From Niastella vici (GTDB lineage: Bacteria; Bacteroidota; Bacteroidia; Chitinophagales; Chitinophagaceae), in contig NZ_LVYD01000055.1 in the NCBI RefSeq assembly GCF_002077945.1, positions 62,001-126,000 of the forward strand: a stretch of 64,000 bases of DNA, read 5' to 3'. The notes under the pieces were generated by a model that ran no database searches, was not told the DNA's origin, and saw only the letters and a list, made by a program, of their open reading frames with translations. This document shows positions 1-11,600 of the stretch, in pieces (the stretch's first letter is position 1; the number at the start of each line of letters is the position of its first letter). A program made the position numbers and the translations under genes.

Positions 1-32
1 GGGCATTGCGCAAAACCCCAGGTAAGGACCAT

Positions 33-62
33 TTAAACTTTGAACTGTGAACTTTAAACTGA
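33..62. repeat. Heptad repeat arm, GAACTTT type (partial)
   Basis: Four 7-bp units (TTTAAAC, TTTGAAC, TGTGAAC, TTTAAAC) run up to just before the gene at 71. They look like the right arm of a heptad inverted-repeat element whose other half lies before the window. The 7-bp period matches the other elements in this window although the sequence differs. Confidence 0.5.
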
Positions 63-70
63 TTCCTATA

Positions 71-973
71 ATGAAAAAAGTTACAATAATTATCTGTGTT
101 GTTTTATTGGCGGTAGCCTGTAAAAAGAGTGAGCATTTGGGGAGTGTAGACAATATACCTGGTTTAGGTGGCGATACCTGGGTAAAAGGCTCCATCGATA
201 ACTGGATCTACGACAATTTAACCAAACCCTTTAACATCTCAGTCAAATATAAGTGGGACCAGTTTGAGCTGGAGTTGAACAAGGACCTGGTGCCGCCGAT
301 GGAAGAAAAGATCGTTCCGGTAATGGAAGCGGTGAAAAAAGTTTGGATCGATACCTATATCGCCGAAGCCGGCGACGTATTCATGCGCACCTATTGCCCT
401 AAGTTCTTTGTACTATGCGGCAGCGCCAGCTGGAATACCGATGGCACCATTACGTTGGGTACTGCCGAAGGCGGACGTAAGATCGTGCTGTACGTGCTGA
501 ATGATTTCAGAACAAAAGCAATGGCCGGTTATACGCCATCCGATTCAGCCACCATAAAACAAATGTTCCACACCATTGAACATGAGTTTGGTCATATCCT
601 TCATCAGAATGTTTTGTATCCCGAAGATTTCAAACGCATCACACCTGGGTTCTACACCGCCAACTGGAACAATGTAAGTGACAACGCTGCCCGGCGGGAT
701 GGTTTTGTTACCGCTTATGCCATGAGTGCGCCCGATGAAGATTTTGTGGAAATGATCGCGATGATGTTGATAGAAGGGAAAGCGGGTTTCGACAAGATCG
801 TAAACTCCATCCCGGCCGGTGCCAGCCAAAATGGTATCAGCCAGGCAGATGCGATGGCCAAATTGCGCAAAAAAGAATCGATGGTAGTGGCCTATTATAA
901 AGATGTGTGGGGAATTGATTTCTACCGGTTGCAAACAAGAGTAAGAGGTGCGGTTGATGCACTGATAAAATAA
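71..973 (+). CDS. Putative zinc-binding metallohydrolase lipoprotein (SusC/SusD-locus type)
   Basis: This encodes a lipoprotein of 300 residues with a zinc-peptidase signature. The start at 71 is preferred to the in-frame ATG at 47 because it gives a compact signal peptide ending in the lipobox LAVAC, with the lipidated Cys at residue 17. An HExxH motif (HEFGH, residues 171-175) supplies two zinc ligands and the catalytic Glu; Glu227 in DFVEM is a plausible third ligand. Proteins of this size and motif are known as substrate-import-associated zinc metallohydrolases and sit at the end of SusC/SusD loci, beside DUF4302 proteins, which is the arrangement here. The substrate is unknown. The SusC and SusD genes would lie upstream of the window; that is inference. 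Confidence 0.82.
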   Translation: MKKVTIIICVVLLAVACKKSEHLGSVDNIPGLGGDTWVKGSIDNWIYDNLTKPFNISVKYKWDQFELELNKDLVPPMEEKIVPVMEAVKKVWIDTYIAEAGDVFMRTYCPKFFVLCGSASWNTDGTITLGTAEGGRKIVLYVLNDFRTKAMAGYTPSDSATIKQMFHTIEHEFGHILHQNVLYPEDFKRITPGFYTANWNNVSDNAARRDGFVTAYAMSAPDEDFVEMIAMMLIEGKAGFDKIVNSIPAGASQNGISQADAMAKLRKKESMVVAYYKDVWGIDFYRLQTRVRGAVDALIK

Positions 974-979
974 GGAATC

Positions 980-1075
980 AATTGCTGATTTCGCGATTTC
1001 GGGATTTTGAGATTTGAGGATTCGCTAAACAGAATGAAATCCAGAAATCTCAAAATCTAAAAATCAAAAATTAGA
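980..1075 (+). repeat. Heptad inverted-repeat element D1 (A/T-rich arms)
   Basis: A perfect 13-bp inverted repeat (GATTTTGAGATTT at 1003-1015, its complement at 1045-1057) lies within longer arms that show a 7-bp period; the right arm reads AAATCTC, AAAATCT, AAAAATC, AAAAATT. The element begins a few bases after the stop codon at 973 and fills the space to the next gene. Confidence 0.6.
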
Positions 1076-1081
1076 AGAAAC

Positions 1082-2410
1082 ATGATTATGAAAAAGTATT
1101 TAATATATCTATTGATTGTAACAACAGTCGTTGCCTGTAAAAAAGATAAGTCGGCCTTCGACAAAGGCGCCGATGACCGTATCAACGAGCAGTTGAAAAG
1201 CTATCAATCTACGATCACCGGTTCTACCAATGGCTGGACGGCCACACTGGTAACCAGGCTGGGCAATACCTATAGTTTTTATTTCCGGTTTAACGAAAGT
1301 AACCGGGTATTTATGTATTGCGATCTTGATTCAACTACCGCAGGCGTGCAAAAAGAAAGCAGTTACCGGTTGAAATCATTGCAACAACCCTGTTTGCTTT
1401 TTGATACCTATTCCTATATCCATTTGATTGCCGATCCTGATCCGCGGGTGAACGGTGGTTACCCCGGCGCCGGCATGTTATCCGATTTTGAATTTATGAT
1501 CGATACGGTCACTACCGACAGTATCAAACTCACCGGCCGCTTTAACGGCAGCAGCGCCGTTTTGCGAAAGGCTTCTGCGCAGGACAGGGCCGCCTGGGAA
1601 AACAAACAGGTACGCAATAACCTGGTTGGCTTGTCAAATCTTGGAAAGATCCTGAACTATTTTAAACGCCTTACTTATAACGGTACCGAATATGAGATCC
1701 AGATCAATACCATACTTAAAACAGCTATCATTACCTGGAAGGATGCTTCCGGAACAACGCATACGATTACCACACCTTATTATATTTCCGCTACGGGTAT
1801 TCAGTTCACGATCCCCGTGGTCAATGGAAGTACAACCATTACCGGTTTTACTATCACCGGTTTCAATGCAACGACGAACACTATACAGGTAAAAGTGAAT
1901 AATACGGATGCTACTATCGCCGGCGCCATCAGGCCTGTAAATCCCGATGTGCAGGCCGGCCGGCGCTGGTGGCAGTGGGGCGCTACCGCACAGAGTTACT
2001 GGTTTTCGCCAAATGGCTTTCATGTAGATGGGGTTGATGATGCATTCAATGTGAAGAGCCTGAAAACCGACTCTGCTACCTATTATTACTTTACTTACTG
2101 GCCGGGTATTCAATCTTCCTCCGGATCTTTTGATGCCCTGGTGCCGTTCTATTTTTTCCCCACGCAAAATGCGCTGGATTGGTTGTATGGTACGGCGCCA
2201 AAAGCGTCATTTCAATCAGATGGCCGGGTAATATTTACGTTGCTGGGCGATCTCAATGCAGATCCATATCCCACAACAGGGCCCGCTTTTAAAACAAAAG
2301 ATCAGTTATTTATCACCAATGGCTATTGGTTTGTACAAACCAGCGAGACCACATTTGATATGGTGAGCGCCAAAGATGCAAAGACCTGGATCAGTTGGCG
2401 AAACCAATAG
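1082..2410 (+). CDS. DUF4302 domain lipoprotein
   Basis: This is a 442-residue lipoprotein with the lipobox TVVAC (Cys19). The start at 1082 is followed by a second in-frame ATG at 1088, which would serve equally well. Length and sequence style (a short N-terminal charged linker, then a beta-rich body with many Thr, Ser and aromatic residues and a WxWG-like segment near residues 298-301) fit DUF4302, a Bacteroidota family found at the ends of SusC/SusD loci. Its position directly behind the zinc metallohydrolase supports this. The molecular role is unknown; a glycan- or peptide-binding surface lipoprotein is a guess from context. A heptad repeat element separates the two genes and another begins just after this stop codon. 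Confidence 0.72.
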   Translation: MIMKKYLIYLLIVTTVVACKKDKSAFDKGADDRINEQLKSYQSTITGSTNGWTATLVTRLGNTYSFYFRFNESNRVFMYCDLDSTTAGVQKESSYRLKSLQQPCLLFDTYSYIHLIADPDPRVNGGYPGAGMLSDFEFMIDTVTTDSIKLTGRFNGSSAVLRKASAQDRAAWENKQVRNNLVGLSNLGKILNYFKRLTYNGTEYEIQINTILKTAIITWKDASGTTHTITTPYYISATGIQFTIPVVNGSTTITGFTITGFNATTNTIQVKVNNTDATIAGAIRPVNPDVQAGRRWWQWGATAQSYWFSPNGFHVDGVDDAFNVKSLKTDSATYYYFTYWPGIQSSSGSFDALVPFYFFPTQNALDWLYGTAPKASFQSDGRVIFTLLGDLNADPYPTTGPAFKTKDQLFITNGYWFVQTSETTFDMVSAKDAKTWISWRNQ

Positions 2411-2413
2411 GTT

Positions 2414-2526
2414 GGAAAACGGTTGCCAGTTACCAGTTCCCTGGTACCGGGACCTTAAATTAAGGAACGGCTGTGCATTGGCGGGCATTCTGATAGTAAG
2501 GGCCTGGCAACCGGTAACCTGTAACA
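2414..2526 (+). repeat. Heptad inverted-repeat element C1 (CAGTTAC type)
   Basis: The left arm carries GTTGCCA/GTTACCA/GTT units and the right arm CTGGCAA/CCGGTAA/CCTGTAA units. The core includes GGGCATTCTG and AAGGGCCTGG, which recur in elements C3, C4 and C5. It starts directly after the stop codon at 2410. Confidence 0.7.
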
Positions 2527-2673
2527 GGAACACCAACATTCCAAAAGAAAGAATACAAACTAAGTATTCATAAACGAATTGTATGTCCTATTTAAAACCT
2601 ACGGGTGATTCGGCCCTGTGAAAACCTGGTGAACACCCATAACTACGAATTCCTAAATTGAAAATACTGCTCC

Positions 2674-5600
2674 ATGAGAAACGGCTACCCATTCAGGTTT
2701 ATTAAACACATAGGCTGTTTGTTGTTGATGCTATTTACAATGGCACAACTAAAAGCCCAAACCGATATTATTATTGGAACCGGTACAACCGGGAATGCCT
2801 CCAGCTCTTATCCTTGTCCCATCCAGGACTATTGGGAAGGAGACCGCGCGCAATACCTTTACCTGGCGTCTGAGCTACAGGCTGCAGGTATGGCGCCCGG
2901 TACCATATCTTCCATCAAGTTTAATGTGCTCAGCCTGAATGGGGCGGGCTTAACAGAAAAACTCGTGTTCAAAATTGGCGGTACAACGGTGGCAACTTTG
3001 TCAACCAATTCCTGGGACGATTTCACCAGCACGCCCGTTGAGACATCGCCGGTAGATTACCAGGCTGTAACAGGTTCCAATGAATTTACATTTCCAACGC
3101 CGTTTTTCTGGAATGGCACCGATAATATCCTCATCGAAGTATGTAATGGTGATCCAGCAAGTTCCACGGGTACCTTTTGGACGGCAAATCCTACCATCTC
3201 GTGGACAACAGGTTTGTCGTTTAATGGGTCGCATACTTTTGTAAACGATGACCTGGGAAATGTATGCGGTATAACTACTACTACCAATACCGGTTCACAG
3301 ACTACCCGGCCCGATATTATTTTCTCCTGGACGCCGGCCAATGCCTGTACCGGTAAACCAAAAGCAGGCACTGCCGCCACCACATTAACCAATGTGTGCC
3401 TGGGGCAGAATTTTACATTAAGCCTGAGCGGCCAAACCATCGCTTCGGGCATCAATTATAAATGGCAATCCTCAACCAATAATACAACGTGGACCGATAT
3501 TACCGGCGCCACGACTTCCAATTATACAACCGGTCAAAACATAACCACCTGGTACCGGGCCATTGTAACCTGTACCAACGGTGGTTTAAAGGACACCTCT
3601 ACTTCGGTGCAGGTGATCTCGCCGCCATTGGTGGCAGGCACCTATACCATCAACAGCGCCCAGCCAACAGGTGGCACCAATTTTCAATCGTTCAACGATG
3701 CTATCAATTATATCAAGTGCGGTATCAGCGGCCCGGTCATCTTTAATGTAGTGGCCAATAGTGGGCCTTATTCCGAACAGGTGACCATTCCTTTTGTGGG
3801 CGGCTCTTCGGCCATAAATACCATCACCTTTAACGGCAATGGAACAACCCTGGCCTATAATACCTCCGACGCCAACAACCGCACGGCCATTATTCTCAAT
3901 GGGGCCAAACACCTTATTTTCGATAGTTTGAATGTAGATGTATCGGCCGGCAGTTATGGCTGGGGAATTGTGCTGATGAACAGGGCCGACAGTAATATCA
4001 TTAGAAGATGTACAATCACCACCAATACATCTTCTACTTCCGGCAACTATGCCGGCATCCTGATAAACGGATCGGCTAATGGGTTTACTACAGGCAATAA
4101 CGGTAATGGCAACCTCATCAGTGGTAATACCATCAATGGCGGTTATTACGGTATTTACCTGTATGGAAGTACTGCGCCCTATAATACGGGAAATGTTATT
4201 GAGAAGAACAATATCCGCGATGTGTACTCGTATTTTATTTACGCGTACGGCAATACCAGTTTTATTGTAAGGGGAAATGACCTTTCGCGGCCATCGCGGT
4301 CAACGGTGACAACCACCTATGGTATTTTTGTCACTACCACTACCGGTACGCTGATAGAAAAGAACCGCATCCATAACCTGTTTGATGGCGCCACAGGCAA
4401 CAGTTCGAGCGCCTATTGTATCTATTTGACCGCTTCCGGCAATTCAGCGGCAGACCCCAACCGGGTCGAGAATAACCTGATCTATAATATCAATAATGGC
4501 GCAGGATACATCTATGGCATTTATTCACCCGGCTACAGTAACTGGAACATTTATCATAATAGCATTGTGCTCGATGATGCAGCTGCCACAGCAGGCGCTA
4601 CCTATGGCTGTTATGTATTCGGTTCCAACATATACCTGAAAAATAACCTTATTTATATAACCCGGAATGGTACGGATGCAAAATATTGCCTTTATTATTC
4701 TACCACCGGTGTTACGGCTTCGGCCAACAACGATCTGTACATGAATGCGCCGGCTGGTACCAATAATATTGGTTATTACAATGTGGCCTGGTCAACCATG
4801 GCAGGCTGGCAGGGAACGGGTTTTGATGTGAGCAGTGTATCGGTCGATCCGCAATTCGTGAACGCCGGCGCCGGCAATTACCGGCCCACCAATGTGTTTA
4901 TGGATAATATGGGCGCAGCGTTGGGGGTTACCAGTGATATCCTCGGCGCGGCACGCAGCTCTTCAACCCCCGATATTGGCGCCATTGAATTTACCTCAGC
5001 CGCGTGTACAACACCGCCTGTACCTGGTACAGTCACCAGCACGTCCAACCCGGTGTGTGCGGGCATCACCTTTTCGTTAAGCCTTAGTGGCGGAACGGCC
5101 GGTTCGGGACAAACCTACCAATGGCAAAGCTCGCCCGACAATGTAACTTATACAAACATAACCGGCGCAGTGAGCGCCGTGTATGCCACTTCGCAAACCG
5201 CCAGCACCTGGTACCGGGTGGCCGTTACCTGCGGTGCTTCAACGGTGTTGTCGGCGCCCTTGCAGGTGAACACTTCACCGGTATCGTATGCCACCTTGCC
5301 CTTTACAGAAAGTTTTGAAGGTCCCTGGATAAATGGTTGCGATACGCGCGATATCCCCAATAATTTCTGGCGCAGCCAACCTGTTACAGGTAATAACTCC
5401 TGGCGCCGGTACGATGATGGCGCTGCAGCTGCCTGGGTAACGCCTGCAGGCGGTGCGTACACGCCACCGGCATCACATGGCTCGTATTCAGCGCGCTTCC
5501 ATAGTTACTATGCTTCAGCCGGATCAAAAGGCTGGCTCGATTTCTATGTGAATTGTAATACCAGCGTTGCCACCAAACGCCTGCGGTTCGATTATATTAA

Positions 5601-8600
5601 TACCTCGGGCAGCGATAGCCTCGAGGTGTTGCTGTCGACCGATGGGGGAGTGACCTTTACGTACCTCACCGGTTATACCCTGAATGGTACCTGGGACAGA
5701 AAGGTGGTCAACTTCACTTCTTCTTCCGCTACCACCGTCATTCGCTTTAGGGCAACCGGTGATGGCGGATTTGATTCAGATCTCGGCATAGATAACCTCA
5801 TGCTCTTCAACCTGGAAAATTGTTCAGGAACACCGGTGCCTGGTACTACCGTATCGAGCAACACCATGGTGTGCCCGGGCTCGCCGTTCTCGTTGAGTGT
5901 AAATGGACTGCCGCTGCAGAATGGCCTTACTTATCAGTGGCAATCGTCACCGGATAATATCGTATACACAAATATTTCCAACGCTACCGGCGAAACGTTG
6001 ACCACTTCACAAACAACAGCTACGTGGTACCGCATCCTGATCACCTGTGCCAATGGTAATCAATCGGCCACCTCAGTACCGGTATTAGTGCCCATGCGGG
6101 CGCCTTCCTATGCACCATTGCCTTATACGGAAAGCTTTGAAAATACCTGGGTAAATGGTTGCGATGTGCACGATGTGCCCAATAATTTCTGGAACAATAA
6201 TCCCGCTACCGGCGATGAATCGTGGCGAAGGAATGATGATGGTGTTTCTGCAGCCTGGACCTCAAATACCGGCGCGTATACACCGGCGGCTGCACAGGGA
6301 ACTTACTCAGCCCGCTTCCACAGCTATGATGCCAGCAACGGAGCACAGGGCAAGTTCGACCTGTACATCAATGCCAGCACCGGTGCTCCCAATAAACGAT
6401 TAACCTTTAGCTATATTAATACCAATGGTAATGATATCGTCACCATTCTGTTATCAACAAACGGTGGCGCCAGCTTTACCCGCGTCGATAGCATTGGCAC
6501 CCGTGGCAGTTGGTCGCAAAAGACGCTTTATTTTAATGCTACTTCAGCAACAACAGTCATCCGCTTTCAGGCAACCTCCGATTACGGGGTTACCGATATC
6601 GGGCTCGATGATATCCTGGTGGCCGAATGGCCCGATTGTTCAGGTACGCCTAATAGCGGTACAGCTGCTTCCTCAACCAGTACTGTTTGCGTAGAACCGT
6701 TTACGTTAACTTCATCAGGTATCAGCACCGGTAACGGCATTACCTACCAATGGCAACAGAGCGCCGATAGCACGGTGTGGACCAATATTACCGGCGCTAC
6801 CAGTCTTTCCTATACCACTTCACAGGTGGGTACACACTGGTACCGCCTGGTTACCACCTGTACCGTTAGCGGAACATCGGCTAATTCAACTACGGTGAAA
6901 GTGATTTCGCCTGTACCCGTTCATGGTACGTTTACCATTAACAATACACAGTCAACCGGCGGCACCAACTTCGCCAACTTTAACGACGCCTATCAATATA
7001 TCAAATGCGGCATCGACGGGCCTGTGCTGTTCAATGTAGCAACCGGTACGGGAACGTATAATGAACAGTTGATCATGACGGCAGTACCAGGCGCATCGGC
7101 TGTTAATACGGTCACCTTTAAAGGTGTTGGCAGCGGCGTACTAAACTTTGCTGCTACCAATACCAATGAGCGCGCTGTAATAAAACTAAAGGCCACTAAA
7201 TACATCATTATTGACAGTCTCATCATCAATGCCAACCTGGGTACCTACGGTTACGGCGTGCAATTGATGCCCAATACCGATTCGAACGTGGTTAGGAACT
7301 GTACCATCAATGTGTCAACCACTTCCACCGCGCAGAACTTTGCCGGTATCGTGGTAAATGCCACTGATGCCGGACCGGTAGCAACTGGCACCGTGTTGAG
7401 TGACTATAATACTTTCTCGGGCAATACCATTACCGGCGGTTATTATGGAATTACACTGGCAGCCACTTTCAGCAATGGCGCCAACGGAAATAACCGCATC
7501 AGCAATAATATCATTAAGGATTTTTACTCAACCGGTATCTATGTAGCCGGCAGTTATGCAACCGTCATTGAAAAGAATAGCATCAGCCGGCCGGCACGTA
7601 CCAGTGTGACTGACTTCTATGGTATTTATTTTACCACCGAGAAAAACGCAGGTTGTCTGGTGTCGAAGAACCGCATCACCAATCCATTTGGCGGCGCGCC
7701 TGCCAGTACGGCGGCTTTCTATGGTATTAACTTTAATAATTCCAGCGGTTCTACAGGTGGAACGAACAATGAAAATATCGTCAGCAATAACCTGATCTAT
7801 AACATCAATGGAAATGGATTGATCTATGCCATTGCGAATACGGGTTCAGGGTATGCCTGGTATTTACATAATACCATTTCACTCGATAATATAAGTGCTA
7901 CCGCAACTGCGGCAACAAGAGGGTTCTACCAAACCACTACTGCCAGCGGTATCTTCTTCTTTAACAATATTATTTCCATTACACGGGGTGGAACCGGAAC
8001 GAAGTATTGCATTTACCTGGCTTCGAACCTGCCTGCCGGTGCCGATAACAATGATTATTACATCAAGGCAGCAGCCGGAACAAATGCAGTAGGTTATTAC
8101 ACCGCAGCCCGTGCCACCCTGGCCGTTTGGAGAACGGCCACCGGTTTGGATGCAAACTCTTTGTCTATTACGCCCGCCTTTGTGGACCCCGCTACTGGTG
8201 ATTACACTCCGGGCAATGCGGGTATTGATAATAAAGGCACCGGCATTGGTGTGGCCGATGATATTAAGGATGTGTCACGCAACAGCACCACACCCGATAT
8301 TGGCGCCTATGAATTCACGCCATCGCCCTGTAGCCTCCCATTGGTAAATGGCACCGTGGATATTACACCCGGTACCATCTGTCAGTACAAACAGGTATAT
8401 CTCCATGTGAACATCGGGGCCTTTGGTTCAGGCCAAACCTTCCAGTGGCAACAGGCCAAACAGTTGGCAGGCCCCTACACCAACATCGGCGCGCCGATGC
8501 TGACACCCGATACCACTATTATTGCCGATACCACCAGCTGGTTCAGGGTGCTAATCTCCTGCGGCGCCAATACCGTATATACCGATACGGCTAAACTGGT

Positions 8601-11600
8601 GGTGAACCCGGCCCTGCCCAATGGAATCTATACCATTAATAAAAATGGCACGTCTACCTATATCCCTGGCAAACCAGGCGGTAACTTCCTTTCCTTTAAC
8701 GATGCCAAAGCAGCCATGGGTTGCGGCATTGGCGGTCCAGTTGTGTTTAATGTAGTAACGGCATCGGGTCCGTATACAGAACAACTGATCCTGGATAGTA
8801 TTTACGGAACATCGGCCATCAATACCATTACCTTCAATGGCAACGGCAATACCATCACGTATAATGCTACAGCCACCGCACAGCGGGCGGTCATAAAATT
8901 GAATGGCGCCGACCATCTCATTTTCGACAGCCTGGTGGTGGAAGCAGGCGGCGGCACCTATGGTTATGGGGTGCAACTGATCAACAATGCCGATTCAAAC
9001 ACCTTCCGCAGGTGTACCATCAATACATCGGTGGCATCAACCAGTAACAACTACGCCGGTATAGTCATCAATTCAGTTGATGCGGGCGCAATTACAACCG
9101 GTAATACGTTGTGCGATGGCAATGCCTTCGATCGCAATACCATTACCGGTGGTTATTATGGTATAACCCTCGTGGGTAATACCGCCACCACCGGTTTCCT
9201 GAACAACAACAGCTTTACCAATAACACCATACAGGAATTCTATAACTATGGATTGTATATAACCGGTACCAATTATACCGCGGTAGCAGGTAACGTGTTT
9301 ACGCGGGCGGTGCGCACCAATACGGCCACCAGTGTGTATGGTATTTATGTTAACACCGCAGCAAGCAACCGGTTAAGCATTACGAAGAACAGGTTCTCCC
9401 GTTTCTTTGGCGGCATCAGCGCCAATACCGCCACCTTCTATGGCATCTATCACAACATCTCTGCTGCCACAGAAGATACAGTGAGCAATAACCTGTTCTA
9501 TGATCTCGATGGCAACGGGCCCATCTATGCCCTGTATAATGCCGGTTCCAACAATATCTGGTATTATCACAATACCATTTCTATCGATAATACGCTGAGT
9601 ACGGCCACCGGTGTAAGTGTGGGCTTTTACCATACCACTTCAGCAACCGGTATTCAGTTCCTCAATAACATAGTAACTATAAATAGGGGAGGAACCGGCA
9701 CCAAACACGCCTTTTACCTTGGCTCAACCACCAGTGAAGTGCTATCGAACTACAACGACTTCTTTGTGAATGCCACCAATGCGCATGTGGGTTATTATAC
9801 GGCCAACCGTACCACGCTGGCCGACTGGGTGGCGGCAACAGGTAAAGATTCCAGTTCGTACAGCCTGAACCCGCTGTATACCGACGTAAGCAATGGCAAC
9901 TATATGCCATTACTGGCCGCGCTCGATAACAAGGGTACGCCCGTAGGCATTGGAACAGATATCCTGAATGCAGTCCGTTCGGCCAGTACGCCCGATATAG
10001 GCGCGTATGAATTTGCACCGCTGCCTTGCGCAACCCCACCGGTGGCGGGCACCGCAATAGTGACGCCTAATTCCGGTGTATGTTTGGAAACGCCGATCGT
10101 CTTAACGGTGACCGGGCATTCACCGCTGGGAGCTATTACCTTCCAATGGCAATCATCGTTCGATGGAGTGACCAACTGGACCAACATCAGTCCCGTGCAA
10201 TACTTCCCGCAATTCAATACAAAAACCGGGTTAAGTACCTGGTACCGCGCAGCAGTCACCTGCACCAACAATACCGTGTATACGGCCCCGGTACAGGTGA
10301 TCCTGAATAAGATCCTGCTGGCTGGCACGTATACCATCGATCCCGGCCTGCCAGCCTCGGCAACCAATTTTACATCCTTCCAGAGTGCAGTGGATGCCTT
10401 GTTATGCGGTATTACCGGTGCCGTAGTGTTCAATGTGGCAGCCGGTACTTACAACGAGCAGATACGAATACCTTATATTCCAAATACCTCAACCATTAAT
10501 ACCGTAACGTTCCAGAGCGCCAATAGTGTGGCCAGTTCAGTGAACCTGACTAATGCGGGCACCACTTCGGCTAACTATACGCTGAAGCTCGACAGTGCCA
10601 CTCATTTCATCTTCCGTAACCTCACTGTTTCCGGTACCAACACGTCGTTCGGCAGGGTAGTGGAGTTGGCCGGTTCTGCTTCCTATGACAGCATTGTGAA
10701 TTGTATTGTAACAGCCCCGGTTGTTACGGTTGCTTCGAACAACATAGCCGGTATTTATGCTAATCAGTTGAAAGGGACCAGTAACGTGATCAAAGGCAAT
10801 ACCATCAACAACGGCGCCAGTGGAATTTACTTTGCCGGTACGGGAACAGGCGCCGGGCTTACCCCCGATCATGTGATCGACAGCAATACCGTGAGCGGCG
10901 CCTGGCAATATGGAATTTATGCCGCCAGTATTAAACGCGTGCGGTTGAATAAAAATACAGTTACCGTGAACGGTCCGGTGAATGCACAGGCTTATGGCAT
11001 CTACGCCATCGATTGCGATTCCAGTTACCAGGTAACCGGCAACAACGTGACGGTTAAAAATGCCACCACTATCGTGTATGGCCTGGCGTTGATCAATTGC
11101 GATTCTTCCCTCACCCTTCGGGGCAAGCTGGCCAATAACGGCGTAACGGCAGTAAACAATAACAGCGGGACCCTGTACGGTATTTACCTCTCGGGCTCAC
11201 CGGGCATCGGGGTGCAGAACAACGTGGTGGCCATCAATACAAGCGGTACCGCTTCGTATGGCTTATACCATAATAATTTTAGTGTAGCCAATTATTATAA
11301 TAATACGGTGAACAGTACAACGGCGGCAACCACCAATAACTACGCCATGTACCTGTTGAATACCGCATCAACCAATGTGCTGTTACGTAATAACATTTTC
11401 TCGGCAAAAGGCGGTGGTGCAGCCCTGTATGTGAACAACAGCAGCCAGTCGCTCACCAGCGATTACAATATGTTGTATACAAGCGGAACCACGCTGGTGC
11501 AACGGGCCAACCCTGTTGGGGCGTTTGCTACGCTGGCCGACTGGAAAGCTGCTTCTTACTGGGATAAATATTCAATCGTATATCCGCCGGCATTTGTGAG

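Noticed and set aside
1634..2167. Minus-strand 177-residue frame inside the DUF4302 gene
   Set aside because: It is antisense to a well-supported lipoprotein gene and shows no domain or signal.
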